Shown here piece after piece: positions 16,156 through 25,678 of a DNA stretch of 64,000 nucleotides. The notes beneath the pieces were generated by a model, which was not told the DNA's origin, searched no databases, and saw only the letters and a program-made list of their open reading frames with translations. Positions within the stretch are counted from its first letter, which is position 1. Every line of letters begins with the position of its first letter. Location: contig CAVVDT010000009.1 in the NCBI GenBank assembly GCA_963747005.1, forward strand, positions 104,113 to 168,112. The letters run 5' to 3'. The position numbers and the translations under genes are program-made. Source of the stretch: CAVVDT01 sp963747005 (GTDB lineage Bacteria > Pseudomonadota > Alphaproteobacteria > Rhizobiales > Aestuariivirgaceae).

Positions 16156-16833
16156 GTGAGCGAGGAATCGCTGTTTCGCGAAGTTGACGAAGAAGTCCGC
16201 CGCGAGCAAATAGGCAAGATCTGGCAGCGTTACGGCAATGTGTTCATCGGTGTGAGCATCGGTATCGTGCTGGCGGTCGCCGGGATCAAGGGCTGGCAAT
16301 ACTGGGAGCGCACGCAGGCCGAAAGGGCCGGCGCCAAGTACTACACCGCCATCAGCCTCGAGGATGACAAGAAGACCGCCGCTGCCCTGTCCGCCTTCGA
16401 AACGATAGCCAAGGGCGCCCATGGCGGTTATGCCATTCTGGCCCGCTTCCGGGTGGCGGCAGCGTTGTCGGGCGAAGGCAAGCAGGATGCGGCCGTCAAG
16501 GCTTATGATGCGCTGGCCGCGGATTCGAGCCTCGATCAGGCCTTGCGCGATGTCGCGCGCGTGCGTGCTGCCTATCTGCTGGTCGACAAGGCGAGCCCTT
16601 CGGAGCTTTCCAAGCGCCTGAGCGGGCTCGATGCCGCCACCAGCCCGTGGCGCGATGCCGTCAACGAGATCGTGGCTCTGGCCTCTTATCGCACCGGCGA
16701 TTATGCCGATGCCGACCGTCGCATGAACGAGGTCATGCTCGATCCGCATCTGTCGGGAGCCGCCCGTCAGCGCGCCCGCCTCTTCCTGCAGGTCCTCCAA
16801 CCGCTGATCGCCAAGCCATCGGGGGCTCAGTAA
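16156..16833 (+). CDS. YfgM-like tetratricopeptide membrane protein
   Basis: A 225-residue protein with a cytoplasmic N-terminus of about 28 residues rich in charge, one membrane helix (about residues 29-47, VFIGVSIGIVLAVAGIKGW) and an alpha-helical repeat domain outside. This matches the YfgM/DUF2133 family, which in E. coli is an ancillary partner of SecYEG and periplasmic chaperones. It starts at GTG 16156. bamB follows 6 bp later and der after that, the common yfgM-bamB-der order, so a role in outer-membrane protein delivery is likely. Confidence 0.85.
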   Translation: MSEESLFREVDEEVRREQIGKIWQRYGNVFIGVSIGIVLAVAGIKGWQYWERTQAERAGAKYYTAISLEDDKKTAAALSAFETIAKGAHGGYAILARFRVAAALSGEGKQDAAVKAYDALAADSSLDQALRDVARVRAAYLLVDKASPSELSKRLSGLDAATSPWRDAVNEIVALASYRTGDYADADRRMNEVMLDPHLSGAARQRARLFLQVLQPLIAKPSGAQ

Positions 16834-16839
16834 GCGGCC

Positions 16840-18180
16840 ATGTTGCACCTCGGCATCGTCCGGCCCGGCCGCCATGTGGTTCACAGGCTTGTGGTCTGCA
16901 TGGTTCTTGCCGGCCTTCTCGGCGCCTGCGGGTCCGGGGAAAAGCTGATCGAGAAGTTCACCGGCAAGAAGGAAGTGACCTTCGTCGGCACTCGCGAGGA
17001 TGTGCTCAACCCCGATGTGGCTGCCCAGCCGCAGCTTGCCACGGCGCCGGTGGTGATACCGGCCGCCATTACCAACCAGAGCTGGGCACAACCCGGCGGC
17101 GTGCCGTCCAACGTGATGGAGAACCTGTCGCTCAACATCAACCTCAAGAAGGTGTTCTCGATCAATGCCGGGCGCGGCTCCGACAGCGACGGCCGCCTGA
17201 CCACCACGCCGATCGTTGTCGGCGGGCGCATTTACGTGCTCGACAGCGGGGCCCAGGTGAGCGCGTTCTCCGCCGACACCGGCGCCCGTTTGTGGACCAC
17301 CTCGCTGGTGCCCGAAGGACGCGACGGGGACGGCGCCTTCGGTGGCGGGCTGGCTTCCGACGGCGTCCGCATCTATGCCACCACGGCCTTCGGCGAGGCA
17401 TTGGCGCTGGACGCGGGCAAGGGCACCATCCTGTGGCGCAAGACGTTCGATGGCCCGATCAGGGGCGCACCGACGGTCGCTGACGGGCGCATGTTCTTCG
17501 TCACCATCACCAACGAGGTCGATGCGGTATCGACCGCCGACGGCACCTCCCTGTGGCGCTATCAGGGGACCGGCGAGAGCGCCTCGATCCTCGAAAGCTC
17601 CAGCCCGGCGGTGGCCAACGGCATCGTCGTGCTTCCCCATACCACCGGCGACATTGCCGCCTTCAACGCCGCCGACGGACGCCTTTTGTGGTCCGAGGCC
17701 CTGTCTGCCACCGATCCCATTACCGGTGCCGGTAACCTGAACGACGTCGCTGCCCGCCCGGTCATGGCCGACGATCAGGTCTATGCGGTTGCCCAGTCGG
17801 GTCGCCTGGCGGCCATCCTTGCCAAGACCGGTTCCCAGATCTGGGGCCAGGACATTTCCGGCAACCAGACGCCCTGGGTGGCGGGGCAGTATGTCTTCAT
17901 GATCTCCGGGCGCCGGAACCTGGTGGCCGTACAGCGCTCCACCGGCGGCGTCCGCTGGATTTCCGAACTGCCCGGCAAGACCGTCTGGTCAGGCCCGGTG
18001 ATGGGCGGCGGCCGCCTGATCGTCGTCAGCGCCGAGGGAACTCTCGCCAACATCTCGCCGCAGACCGGCAAGTTGATGAGTACCCTCGACCTCGGCACCG
18101 GCGTCTATATCGCCCCGGTCATCGCCAACGGCATGATTTACGTGCTGGCCGACGACGCAACGCTGATCGCGCTGCGTTGA
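16840..18180 (+). CDS. bamB: Outer-membrane protein assembly factor BamB (lipoprotein)
   Basis: A 446-residue lipoprotein of the BAM complex, an eight-bladed PQQ-like beta-propeller anchored in the inner leaflet of the outer membrane, where it helps BamA fold beta-barrels. The lipobox LLGAC sets Cys30 as the lipidated residue. Repeated blade motifs are visible (VLDSGAQVSAFSADTGARLW, ALDAGKGTILWRK, AVSTADGTSLWRY, ALSATDPIT, AVQRSTGGVRW). It lies between the yfgM-like gene and der, as in many proteobacteria, and the three are close enough to be one operon. Confidence 0.95.
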   Translation: MLHLGIVRPGRHVVHRLVVCMVLAGLLGACGSGEKLIEKFTGKKEVTFVGTREDVLNPDVAAQPQLATAPVVIPAAITNQSWAQPGGVPSNVMENLSLNINLKKVFSINAGRGSDSDGRLTTTPIVVGGRIYVLDSGAQVSAFSADTGARLWTTSLVPEGRDGDGAFGGGLASDGVRIYATTAFGEALALDAGKGTILWRKTFDGPIRGAPTVADGRMFFVTITNEVDAVSTADGTSLWRYQGTGESASILESSSPAVANGIVVLPHTTGDIAAFNAADGRLLWSEALSATDPITGAGNLNDVAARPVMADDQVYAVAQSGRLAAILAKTGSQIWGQDISGNQTPWVAGQYVFMISGRRNLVAVQRSTGGVRWISELPGKTVWSGPVMGGGRLIVVSAEGTLANISPQTGKLMSTLDLGTGVYIAPVIANGMIYVLADDATLIALR

Positions 18181-18206
18181 CGCCCGGCCCCCGAGGCTCT
18201 CGCAAG

Positions 18207-19571
18207 ATGGTGACACTGGCCATTGTCGGCCGCCCCAACGTGGGCAAGTCGACGCTCTTCAACCGCCTCGCCGGCAAGCGGCTGGCGCTGGTCGACGACC
18301 GTCCCGGCGTCACCCGCGACCGGCGCGAGGGCGATGCAACGCTGGGTGGGCTCCACTTCCGCATCATCGATACCGCGGGGCTCGACGAGGCCCGATCGGG
18401 CAGCCTCGAAGCGCGCATGAGCGCCCAGACCGAGCGCGCCGTCGCCGAGGCTGATGCCTCGCTGTTCATGATCGATGCCCGCGCCGGCATCACCCCCCTC
18501 GACCGTCATTTCGCCGAACTGGTGCGCCGTTCCGGCAAGCCGGTTATCCTCGTAGCCAACAAGGCCGAAGGCGGCGCCGGCGAGGCCGGGCGCTATGAGG
18601 CCTACGGGCTCGGGCTGGGCGAGCCGGTGGCCCTGTCGGCGGAACACGGCGAGGGCTTGACCGAGCTTTACGACCGTCTGGAGGCGGTGATCGCCGCCGC
18701 CGCAACGTCGGATGACCTCGACAACGAACCCGATGACGACGATGACCAGCGCACACATCCCTTGCGCCTGGCCATTCTCGGCCGCCCAAATGCCGGCAAG
18801 TCGACGCTGGTCAACGCGCTTGTCGGCGAAGAGCGCATGCTGACCGGCCCCGAGCCGGGCATAACCCGCGATGCCATTGCCTTGCAGTGGGTCTGGCAGG
18901 GCAGGCCGGTCACCCTGTGGGATACCGCCGGTCTCAGGAAGAAATCGCGCATCAACGAGAAGCTGGAGAAGCTGGCGGTCGGCGATGCCTTGCGGGCGGT
19001 GCGTTTTGCGGAAGTGGTGGTACTGGTTCTGGATGCCGCGCAGGCGCTGGAAAAGCAGGACCTGCAACTGGCCGACCATGCCGCGAGGGAAGGCCGCGCC
19101 GTCGTCATCGCCATCAACAAGTGGGATGTGGTGGCCGATCGCGCCGCCGCGCGCCGCGACCTGGAAGAAGCCATCGCGACCCATCTGCCGCAGATTTCCG
19201 GCGTCCCCGTCGTCTATGTCTCCGGTCTGACGGGCGCCGGTCTGAAGCAGCTCATGACGGCGGTGTTCAAGTGCTACGAGGTCTGGAACCGCCGGGTGCC
19301 GACCAGCCAGATGAGCCGCTGGCTCGAAGCGATGGTCGAGCGCCACCCGCCGCCGGCCCCCAGCGGCCGGCGCATCCGCCTGCGCTACATGACGCAGGCC
19401 TCCGCCCGCCCGCCGACCTTCGCCATATTCGGCTCACGCGTCGATGCCTTGCCTGAATCCTACAAGCGCTACCTGGTGCACGGCCTGCGCGAGGACTTCG
19501 ACCTGCCCGGCGTGCCCATCCGCCTGCACGTGCGTGCCGGCAAGAACCCTTATGCGCGCGCGGGTCAATAG
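18207..19571 (+). CDS. der: Ribosome assembly GTPase Der (EngA)
   Basis: Essential GTPase with two tandem G domains, needed for 50S subunit maturation. The 454-residue protein has GRPNVGKST (G1 of domain 1), DTAGLDEA (G3), NKAEG (G4), then GRPNAGKST, DTAGLRKK and NKWDVV in domain 2, and a C-terminal KH-like domain. The ATG at 18207 places the family N-terminus MVTLAIVGRP at the start. It follows bamB by 26 bp and is probably co-transcribed with it. Confidence 0.98.
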   Translation: MVTLAIVGRPNVGKSTLFNRLAGKRLALVDDRPGVTRDRREGDATLGGLHFRIIDTAGLDEARSGSLEARMSAQTERAVAEADASLFMIDARAGITPLDRHFAELVRRSGKPVILVANKAEGGAGEAGRYEAYGLGLGEPVALSAEHGEGLTELYDRLEAVIAAAATSDDLDNEPDDDDDQRTHPLRLAILGRPNAGKSTLVNALVGEERMLTGPEPGITRDAIALQWVWQGRPVTLWDTAGLRKKSRINEKLEKLAVGDALRAVRFAEVVVLVLDAAQALEKQDLQLADHAAREGRAVVIAINKWDVVADRAAARRDLEEAIATHLPQISGVPVVYVSGLTGAGLKQLMTAVFKCYEVWNRRVPTSQMSRWLEAMVERHPPPAPSGRRIRLRYMTQASARPPTFAIFGSRVDALPESYKRYLVHGLREDFDLPGVPIRLHVRAGKNPYARAGQ

Positions 19572-19702
19572 TTAGAATTTTAGCGGTTTTCCTAACCGGC
19601 CGTTCACCAATGCAACGGATATGCGGGGATCGCCTGGCGCTTGCCACAACCGTGTCCGGCGAGGCGTGCTAGCTCTTTCGGCCAGCGGCGGGAGAGCATG
19701 TA

Positions 19703-20782
19703 GTGGCTAAGCTGAAAGACCGCTCGGGTCGCAATTTCCAATTTCTGGCTGTCACGGCGGTGCTCGTTCTCATCGTGGCAGCTGGCTTGGTCGCAACCCT
19801 CACCGTCATAGCGACGGCGCACCGGCTTGATGAAGAGGCGCAGCAGCGTCAGTACCGCGTCCTGGCCGCCAGCCTTGCAGACCTGCAGCGTCTGGACACT
19901 CCGTCCGCCATCATCGCCGCGGGCCGCCGCCTCGGCCTCCATGATCTTGCCTGGGTCAAGGCGGGCGTGAAGACACCGCTGCCCGCCAGCATGGAGGTGA
20001 AGGCATCCGGCGGGCGATCGGCTGGCCGGTTTGTCTGGCTCCCGGAGCGTCCCGGCGCGCGTTTCCTGGCGGACGCCCGCCCGGGCCTTGCCACTGCCGG
20101 CGGCCTGTTCATGCTATGCGCCTTCGCGGCCTTGTGGCTGACCCGCACCGGCATGCAGCGCATCTCCGCCGAGCGGGCGCGGGCCGAGCAGCTTGCCAAT
20201 TCCGACCATCTCACCGGCCTGTCCAATCGCCGGGTCTATAAATTGCATATCGCCAACCTGTTTGCCGCTCTGAAGGCGGGCAGGGTGCAGCGCTTTTCGC
20301 TTCTCGCCATCGACCTCGATCGTTTCAAGGCGCTCAACGACCGGCTCGGCCACGTGGCAGGCGATGAGGCATTGGCGGAAGTGGCTCGGCGCCTGAAGTC
20401 CATCGTGCCGGCTGCTTCGACGCTCGCCCGCCTCGGCGGCGACGAATTTGCCTTGCTGGTCCCGGCCTGTGGGCCCAATGCGGCCCTCGTCCTGGCCTCA
20501 CGTCTCGGTGCTGCCATCGCCGAGCCCTACCTGTTGGCGGATGGCATCGCGGCCCATCTCGGCGCCTCCATCGGCATCGCCTGCGCGCCCCTTCATGGCA
20601 ATGCTGAAGACGACATCGTCCGCCGCGTCGACATGGCTCTCTACGAAGTGAAGGAAGCCGGTGGGTCGGCAGCCCTGTTGTTCGAGCCGGTCATGGAGGC
20701 ACGCGCCGCCCTGCGCGCCATGCGCGGGCCAGCCGAACCTTCCCTGTCGACCTCCGGGCAGCGATCGACTATTGCTCGGTGA
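19703..20782 (+). CDS. Membrane-bound diguanylate cyclase (GGDEF)
   Basis: A 359-residue protein, starting at GTG 19703. It has two membrane segments (about residues 13-38 and 128-148) enclosing a periplasmic region of about 90 residues that looks like a degenerate sensory domain. A cytoplasmic GGDEF domain follows with an intact active motif at residues 245-249, so c-di-GMP synthesis is expected. No RxxD inhibitory site precedes the motif at the usual distance, so product feedback may be weak. The signal it senses is unknown. radA follows 25 bp later. Confidence 0.9.
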   Translation: MAKLKDRSGRNFQFLAVTAVLVLIVAAGLVATLTVIATAHRLDEEAQQRQYRVLAASLADLQRLDTPSAIIAAGRRLGLHDLAWVKAGVKTPLPASMEVKASGGRSAGRFVWLPERPGARFLADARPGLATAGGLFMLCAFAALWLTRTGMQRISAERARAEQLANSDHLTGLSNRRVYKLHIANLFAALKAGRVQRFSLLAIDLDRFKALNDRLGHVAGDEALAEVARRLKSIVPAASTLARLGGDEFALLVPACGPNAALVLASRLGAAIAEPYLLADGIAAHLGASIGIACAPLHGNAEDDIVRRVDMALYEVKEAGGSAALLFEPVMEARAALRAMRGPAEPSLSTSGQRSTIAR

Positions 20783-20807
20783 GCTTTTCTCGACAGGTGA
20801 ACGATCC

Positions 20808-22178
20808 ATGGCAAAACCACAATCCCGCTTTGTCTGCCAGGCCTGCGGCGCGCTCGCCCCGCGCTGGTCGGGCAGGTGCGAGGCGTGCGGGGAATGGAAC
20901 TCGATCATCGAGGAAGCGCCCGCCCAGCCGGTCGCCGGCGCCGGCGGAAAGCCGCAGCCAAAGGGTCGGGCCGGTCGCCTCGTCGGCCTCAAGGGCGACG
21001 AACCGGCCCCGCCGCGCATCCTCTCGGGCATGGCCGAATTCGACCGGGTGACGGGCGGAGGGCTGGTGCCGGGCTCGGGCGTTCTCATCGGCGGCGATCC
21101 CGGCATCGGCAAGTCGACGTTGCTGATCCAGGTTCTGGCCGGGCTGGCGCGGGCCGGCCACCGCGTGGTCTATGTCTCCGGCGAAGAAGCCATCGCCCAG
21201 GTGCGCCTCAGGGCCGAGCGCCTCGGCCTTGGCGATGCGCCGGTGCTTCTCGCCACCTTGACCAGCGTGCCCGACATCCTCGCCACCATCGCCGAGGACG
21301 GCCTGCCGCTGGTGACCGTCATCGATTCGATCCAGACCCTGTGGACGCCGGTGATCGAAGCCGCCCCGGGCACCGTGTCGCAGTTGCGCGCCGGCGCCGA
21401 GGCCCTCATTCGATTCGCCAAGCAGAAGGCCACCTGCGTCCTTTTAGTCGGCCACGTCACCAAGGACGGCCAGATCGCCGGCCCCAAGGTCATCGAACAC
21501 ATGGTCGACACGGTTCTGTATTTCGAGGGCGATCCCGGCCACCAGTTCCGCATTCTGCGCGCCGTCAAGAACCGCTTTGGTCCGACCGACGAGATCGGCG
21601 TGTTCGAGATGTCCGATCGCGGCTTGGCCGAAGTCGCCAATCCCTCGCGCCTGTTCATGGGCTCGGGGACGGCAACACCGGGGGCTGCCGTCTTTGCCGG
21701 GGTGGAGGGCACCCGGCCGCTGCTGATGGAAGTGCAGGCGCTGGTCTCGCCCTCCAGCCTCGGCACGCCGCGCCGCGCCGTGGTGGGCTGGGACCAGAAC
21801 CGCCTGGCCATGGTGCTGGCGGTACTCGAGACCCATGCCGGAGTGCGGATCGGTGCCAACGATGTCTATCTCAACGTCGCCGGCGGCCTCAGGGTGAAGG
21901 AACCGGCAGCCGATCTCGCGGTGGCGGCAGCCCTCATCTCCTCGCTCAGCGGCCGTGCCCTGCCGGGCGACCTGGTGCTGTTCGGCGAAATCTCCCTGTC
22001 GGGGGCGCTCAGACCCGTTTCGCTCTCTGACCAGCGCCTGCGCGAGGCCCACAAGCTCGGCATGAAGACCGTTGTCACCGCAACGGGTGCCGAATTGTCC
22101 GATGTCAGGGGTCTTGAGGTTCGCCGTCTCGACGATCTGGCGCGCCTGGCGGCGTGGATCGCATCGTTCTCGGCTTGA
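20808..22178 (+). CDS. radA: DNA repair protein RadA (Sms)
   Basis: RecA-like branch-migration ATPase used in recombinational repair. The 456-residue protein has a four-cysteine zinc finger (Cys10, Cys13, Cys24, Cys27), the Walker A GGDPGIGKST, the family signature KNRFGPTDE and a Lon-protease-like C-terminal domain lacking a needed catalytic role. ATG 20808 follows AGGTGA. The order radA-cvpA-purF with alr and dnaB nearby is typical of alphaproteobacteria. Confidence 0.97.
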   Translation: MAKPQSRFVCQACGALAPRWSGRCEACGEWNSIIEEAPAQPVAGAGGKPQPKGRAGRLVGLKGDEPAPPRILSGMAEFDRVTGGGLVPGSGVLIGGDPGIGKSTLLIQVLAGLARAGHRVVYVSGEEAIAQVRLRAERLGLGDAPVLLATLTSVPDILATIAEDGLPLVTVIDSIQTLWTPVIEAAPGTVSQLRAGAEALIRFAKQKATCVLLVGHVTKDGQIAGPKVIEHMVDTVLYFEGDPGHQFRILRAVKNRFGPTDEIGVFEMSDRGLAEVANPSRLFMGSGTATPGAAVFAGVEGTRPLLMEVQALVSPSSLGTPRRAVVGWDQNRLAMVLAVLETHAGVRIGANDVYLNVAGGLRVKEPAADLAVAAALISSLSGRALPGDLVLFGEISLSGALRPVSLSDQRLREAHKLGMKTVVTATGAELSDVRGLEVRRLDDLARLAAWIASFSA

Positions 22179-22323
22179 CGGGCGGCGAACCGTCCTCTTG
22201 CTTTTCCTGTGACAGCGCCGCAAAAGCTTCCTATACAGAGCCGCGATGCGCGCCGGGGCCGGCAACCTTCCAGCACCGGTCCCGCGAGCCCGGTGCTCAG
22301 ATCGGCAGGAGGCCATCCATCCC

Positions 22324-23022
22324 ATGCCCTTTCAGCTATTCGATGTGATCCTCGGCGGCGTCATGCTGGTATCCGCCTTGCTGGCGCTCATGCGCGGCTT
22401 TACCCGCGAAGTGCTGTCGCTGATCGCCTGGGGTCTGGCGGCGCTGGCGGCGGCGGGGGCGTTCTATTCGACCGACCTGCACAAGTTTGCCCTGCAATAC
22501 GTGCAACCCGAAGCACTGGCGGTGACGGTGAGTTGCGGCGTCGTCTTCCTCGTCGTGCTGATCGTGGTATCGCTGATCACCGTCAAGATCGCCGACATGA
22601 TCCTCGATTCCTCCGCCGGCGGTGTCGATCGCACCCTCGGTTTCATCTATGGCCTGGGTCGTGGCTTCCTTCTGGTGGTCGTCGCCTACATGTTCTATGC
22701 ATGGCTCATTCCCCCCAACAAGCGCGAGGACTGGGTGCGCAACGCCCGCTCCCTGCCGGCCATCGAAATGACAAAGACCTTCGTTGTGTCGCTGCTTCCG
22801 GCGAAATTCGCCGGCACCTTGCAGGAGTCGGCGGTTGGCAATCCGGCGCCCGATCAGTCCCAGTCCGGCGACCAGAATGTCGATCCCGCCTACAAGAAAA
22901 GCGGTCAGCAGACGCTGGATAATCTCATCGAGAGCACCCAGCAGAACAAGGCAACCCAGCAGCCGGTTCCCGAGCAGGTGCCGCAACCCGACACCCAGAA
23001 CAATACCAACCAGCAGAACTGA
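22324..23022 (+). CDS. cvpA: CvpA family membrane protein
   Basis: A 232-residue protein with four hydrophobic segments in the first 150 residues (FDVILGGVMLVSALLALMRG onward) and a polar, Gln/Asn/Pro-rich tail of about 60 residues. CvpA was found as a colicin V production factor; its role in the envelope is still vague. It overlaps the end of the intergenic after radA and stops two bases before the purF start, so it is probably co-transcribed with purF, as in many bacteria. Confidence 0.9.
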   Translation: MPFQLFDVILGGVMLVSALLALMRGFTREVLSLIAWGLAALAAAGAFYSTDLHKFALQYVQPEALAVTVSCGVVFLVVLIVVSLITVKIADMILDSSAGGVDRTLGFIYGLGRGFLLVVVAYMFYAWLIPPNKREDWVRNARSLPAIEMTKTFVVSLLPAKFAGTLQESAVGNPAPDQSQSGDQNVDPAYKKSGQQTLDNLIESTQQNKATQQPVPEQVPQPDTQNNTNQQN

Positions 23023-23023
23023 T

Positions 23024-24493
23024 ATGGCAGACAGCACTCTTCAATTCGACTTCGATCCCGATGGCGACCGTCTGCGTGAGGAGTGCGGTGTGTTCGGGGT
23101 GTTCGGCCATGACGACGCCGCCGCGCTCACCGCACTCGGCCTGCATGCCCTTCAGCACCGCGGCCAGGAGGCGGCCGGTATCGTCGCCTTCGACGGCACC
23201 CGCTTCCATGCCGAGCGCCGCCTTGGCCTTGTAGGCGATCACTTTTCCAAGGAATCGACCATCCGCCGCCTTTCGGGCCGCTCGGCCATGGGCCACGTGC
23301 GCTATTCGACCACCGGTGAGACCATCCTGCGCAATGTCCAGCCGCTGTTTGCCGAACTGGCCTCCGGCGGCCTCGCGGTCGGCCACAACGGCAACCTGAC
23401 CAACGGTCTGACCCTGCGCCAGGACCTCATCCAGTCCGGCGCCATCTGCCAGTCGACCTCCGACACCGAAGTCATCCTGCATCTGGTGGCACGCTCCAGG
23501 AAGCCGCGCATCGTGGAACGCTTCATCGATGCCCTGCGGTCGCTGGAAGGAGCCTATTCGCTGGTCTGCCTCACCAACAAGAAGATGATCGGGGCCCGCG
23601 ACCCGCTGGGCATACGCCCGCTCATTCTTGGCGAACTGCACGGTGCCTACATCCTGGCGTCGGAGACCTGCGCCCTCGACATCATCGGCGCCCGCTTCGT
23701 GCGCGAGGTGGAAAACGGCGAGGTGGTGGTGGTGAGCGAGGAGGGGGTCGAATCGCTGCATCCCTTCCCGCGCATGGCGCCGCGCCCGTGCATCTTCGAA
23801 TATGTCTATTTCTCCCGTCCCGACAGCATTCTTGGCGGCCGCTCGGTCTATGGCGTCAGGAAGCGCCTCGGCGAGGAACTGGCAAAGGAAGCCCCGGCCG
23901 ATGCCGACGTGGTCATCCCGGTGCCCGATTCAGGCGTTCCCGCCGCGCTCGGCTATGCCTCCGCCTCCGGCATCCCCTTCGAACTCGGCATCATCCGCAA
24001 CCACTATGTGGGCCGCACCTTCATCGAGCCGACCCAGCAGATCCGCGCCCTCGGGGTAAAACTCAAGCACAATGCCAACCGCGAGGTGATCCGGGGAAAG
24101 CGCGTGGTGCTGGTGGACGATTCGGTGGTGCGCGGCACCACTTCGGTGAAGATCGTGCAGATGATGTACGAGGCCGGCGCCCGCGAGGTGCACATGCGCA
24201 TCTCCAGCCCGCCCATCACCCATCCCGATTTCTATGGCATCGACACGCCCGAGGAGAAGTCGCTGCTCGCTGCCACCCACACGCTGGAGGAAATGCGCCA
24301 GTATGTGGGCGCCACGTCGCTCTCCTTCCTGTCGATTGACGGCATCTACCGGGCGGTGGGCTATGCGGGTCGCGATTCCGCACGCCCGCAGTTCACCGAT
24401 CACTGTTTCACCGGCGACTACCCGACCCCGCTGACCGATCAGGGTCGCCCGCACGCGCCGCGCCAGCTTTCGCTGCTCGCCGAAGCGGGATAA
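23024..24493 (+). CDS. purF: Amidophosphoribosyltransferase
   Basis: First committed enzyme of purine synthesis: PRPP plus glutamine gives phosphoribosylamine. The 489-residue protein carries a 20-residue propeptide before the N-terminal nucleophile Cys21 (EECGVFG), which must be exposed by processing. The Ntn-type glutaminase domain is followed by the phosphoribosyltransferase domain with the PRPP motif VVLVDDSVVRGTT. Its start lies two bases after the cvpA stop; an SDR gene begins 10 bp after its own stop. Confidence 0.98.
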   Translation: MADSTLQFDFDPDGDRLREECGVFGVFGHDDAAALTALGLHALQHRGQEAAGIVAFDGTRFHAERRLGLVGDHFSKESTIRRLSGRSAMGHVRYSTTGETILRNVQPLFAELASGGLAVGHNGNLTNGLTLRQDLIQSGAICQSTSDTEVILHLVARSRKPRIVERFIDALRSLEGAYSLVCLTNKKMIGARDPLGIRPLILGELHGAYILASETCALDIIGARFVREVENGEVVVVSEEGVESLHPFPRMAPRPCIFEYVYFSRPDSILGGRSVYGVRKRLGEELAKEAPADADVVIPVPDSGVPAALGYASASGIPFELGIIRNHYVGRTFIEPTQQIRALGVKLKHNANREVIRGKRVVLVDDSVVRGTTSVKIVQMMYEAGAREVHMRISSPPITHPDFYGIDTPEEKSLLAATHTLEEMRQYVGATSLSFLSIDGIYRAVGYAGRDSARPQFTDHCFTGDYPTPLTDQGRPHAPRQLSLLAEAG

Positions 24494-24503
24494 AGTTCAC
24501 TCC

Positions 24504-25244
24504 ATGGCATTGCCCCTGAACGACAAGATCGCCGTCGTGACCGGTGCCTCGCGCGGTATTGGCCGGGCGGTGGCGCTGCAACTGGGCAGGGCCGGCGCCC
24601 ATGTGGTGGCGCTGGCGCGCACCGTCGGCGGGCTGGAAGAACTGGACGACGAGATCAAGGCATCGGGCGGCGCGACCACCCTGGTTCCCCTCGACATCAG
24701 GGATTTTCCCGCCCTCGATCGCCTGGGCGCCCATATCTACGAGCGTTGGGGCCGCCTCGACATTCTCATCGGCAATGCCGGCATCCTCGGCAAGCTCACC
24801 CCCATCGGCCATGTCGAACCGCAATTGTGGGACGATGTCATGGCGGTGAACGTGACCGCCAACTGGCGTCTCATCCGCTCGCTCGATCCGCTGCTCCGGC
24901 TGGCTCCCGCCGCTCGCGCCGTCTTCATGACGTCGGGTGCCGCCACCAGCGCGCCGGCCTATTGGGGACCCTATTCGGTCTCCAAGGCAGCGCTCGAAGC
25001 GCTGGTCAGGACCTGGGCGGCCGAAACCTCCAAGAACGATCTTGCCGTCAACCTCGTCAATCCCGGCCCCGTCCGCACCCGCATGCGCCGCCAGGCCATG
25101 CCGGGCGAGGATCCTGAAACCCTGCCGAGCCCGGAAGACTTTGCCGCCGCCATGATGGAACTGGTCGATCCCGGCCACACCTGGAGCGGCGAGATCTTCG
25201 ATTTCCACGAAGGCAGGCTGGTGATGCGCGAACCGCATGCATGA
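24504..25244 (+). CDS. Short-chain dehydrogenase/reductase (SDR) family oxidoreductase
   Basis: A 246-residue Rossmann-fold oxidoreductase. The cofactor motif TGASRGIGRA is at the N-terminus, NAGILG in the middle, and a catalytic Ser...YxxxK set (TSGAATSAPAYWGPYSVSKAAL) is intact. The substrate is unknown. An SDR gene directly after purF is a recurring alphaproteobacterial arrangement, so it is probably on the cvpA-purF transcript. Confidence 0.92.
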   Translation: MALPLNDKIAVVTGASRGIGRAVALQLGRAGAHVVALARTVGGLEELDDEIKASGGATTLVPLDIRDFPALDRLGAHIYERWGRLDILIGNAGILGKLTPIGHVEPQLWDDVMAVNVTANWRLIRSLDPLLRLAPAARAVFMTSGAATSAPAYWGPYSVSKAALEALVRTWAAETSKNDLAVNLVNPGPVRTRMRRQAMPGEDPETLPSPEDFAAAMMELVDPGHTWSGEIFDFHEGRLVMREPHA

Positions 25245-25345
25245 ATCCGGCAGCGACGCCACGCAAAACGCGTGCGTCAGGCCAGCAGGCGATCATCATG
25301 GCCCGAAAATTGCTTCGCTCCATTTCCCTGCAGTTTTCGATGGAG

Positions 25346-25371
25346 GGAACCAAGCGGCTGAGCGGGCCGTT
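25346..25371 (+). promoter_or_regulatory. EcfG-type (general stress response) promoter
   Basis: GGAAC (25346-25350), 17 bp, then CGTT (25368-25371) matches the alphaproteobacterial sigma-EcfG consensus GGAAC-N16/17-CGTT exactly. The next coding start is the small ORF at 25483, about 105 bp downstream. Prediction from motif and spacing. Confidence 0.7.
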
Positions 25372-25482
25372 CCCATTAACACGGTATGAACGCTCCATTC
25401 AGCCTGCCTTAAGTGGCAAAGCGTATACTTGGCTTCAATCTCGGATCGCCCCTCATTGACGATCTGGATGGAGGAAACGACC

Positions 25483-25617
25483 ATGAAGACCATCGCCTTT
25501 ACCTTTGAGGCACTGATGCGTCTGGCCGTGTTCGCCGCCATCCTGGGCGCTATGTACCACCGGGCCAGGATGGAAAAGCGCACGGCCCGCGCCATTGCCA
25601 GGACTGAAAGCCGCTAG
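25483..25617 (+). CDS. Small single-pass membrane protein candidate (44 aa)
   Basis: A short ORF with an excellent ribosome site (GGAGG at 25470-25474) and ATG 25483. Residues about 8-25 (FEALMRLAVFAAILGAMY) would form one membrane helix, followed by a basic tail rich in Arg. I do not recognise a family. Support for it being real comes from the ribosome site, the EcfG-type promoter upstream and a perfect hairpin just after the stop. It could be a stress-induced small membrane protein. Confidence 0.55.
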   Translation: MKTIAFTFEALMRLAVFAAILGAMYHRARMEKRTARAIARTESR

Positions 25618-25623
25618 ATCGGC

Positions 25624-25653
25624 ATGCAATTGGGTGGAGACACCCAATTGCAT
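25624..25653 (+). terminator. Perfect 13-bp hairpin after the small ORF
   Basis: ATGCAATTGGGTG (25624-25636), loop GAGA, and its exact complement (25641-25653). It lies 7 bp after the small ORF stop. No T-run follows, so it may be a terminator of weak type or an mRNA-stabilising structure. Confidence 0.6.
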
Positions 25654-25678
25654 AAAGGCTGATCGGCTCCAAGACGAT

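Noticed and set aside
16081..17640. A 519-residue frame antisense to the yfgM-like gene and bamB
   Set aside because: The plus-strand genes have lipobox and propeller motifs, and the antisense frame has none.
25245..25482. A 72-residue ORF at 25241-25459
   Set aside because: It has no ribosome site or recognisable features and crosses the EcfG-type promoter.
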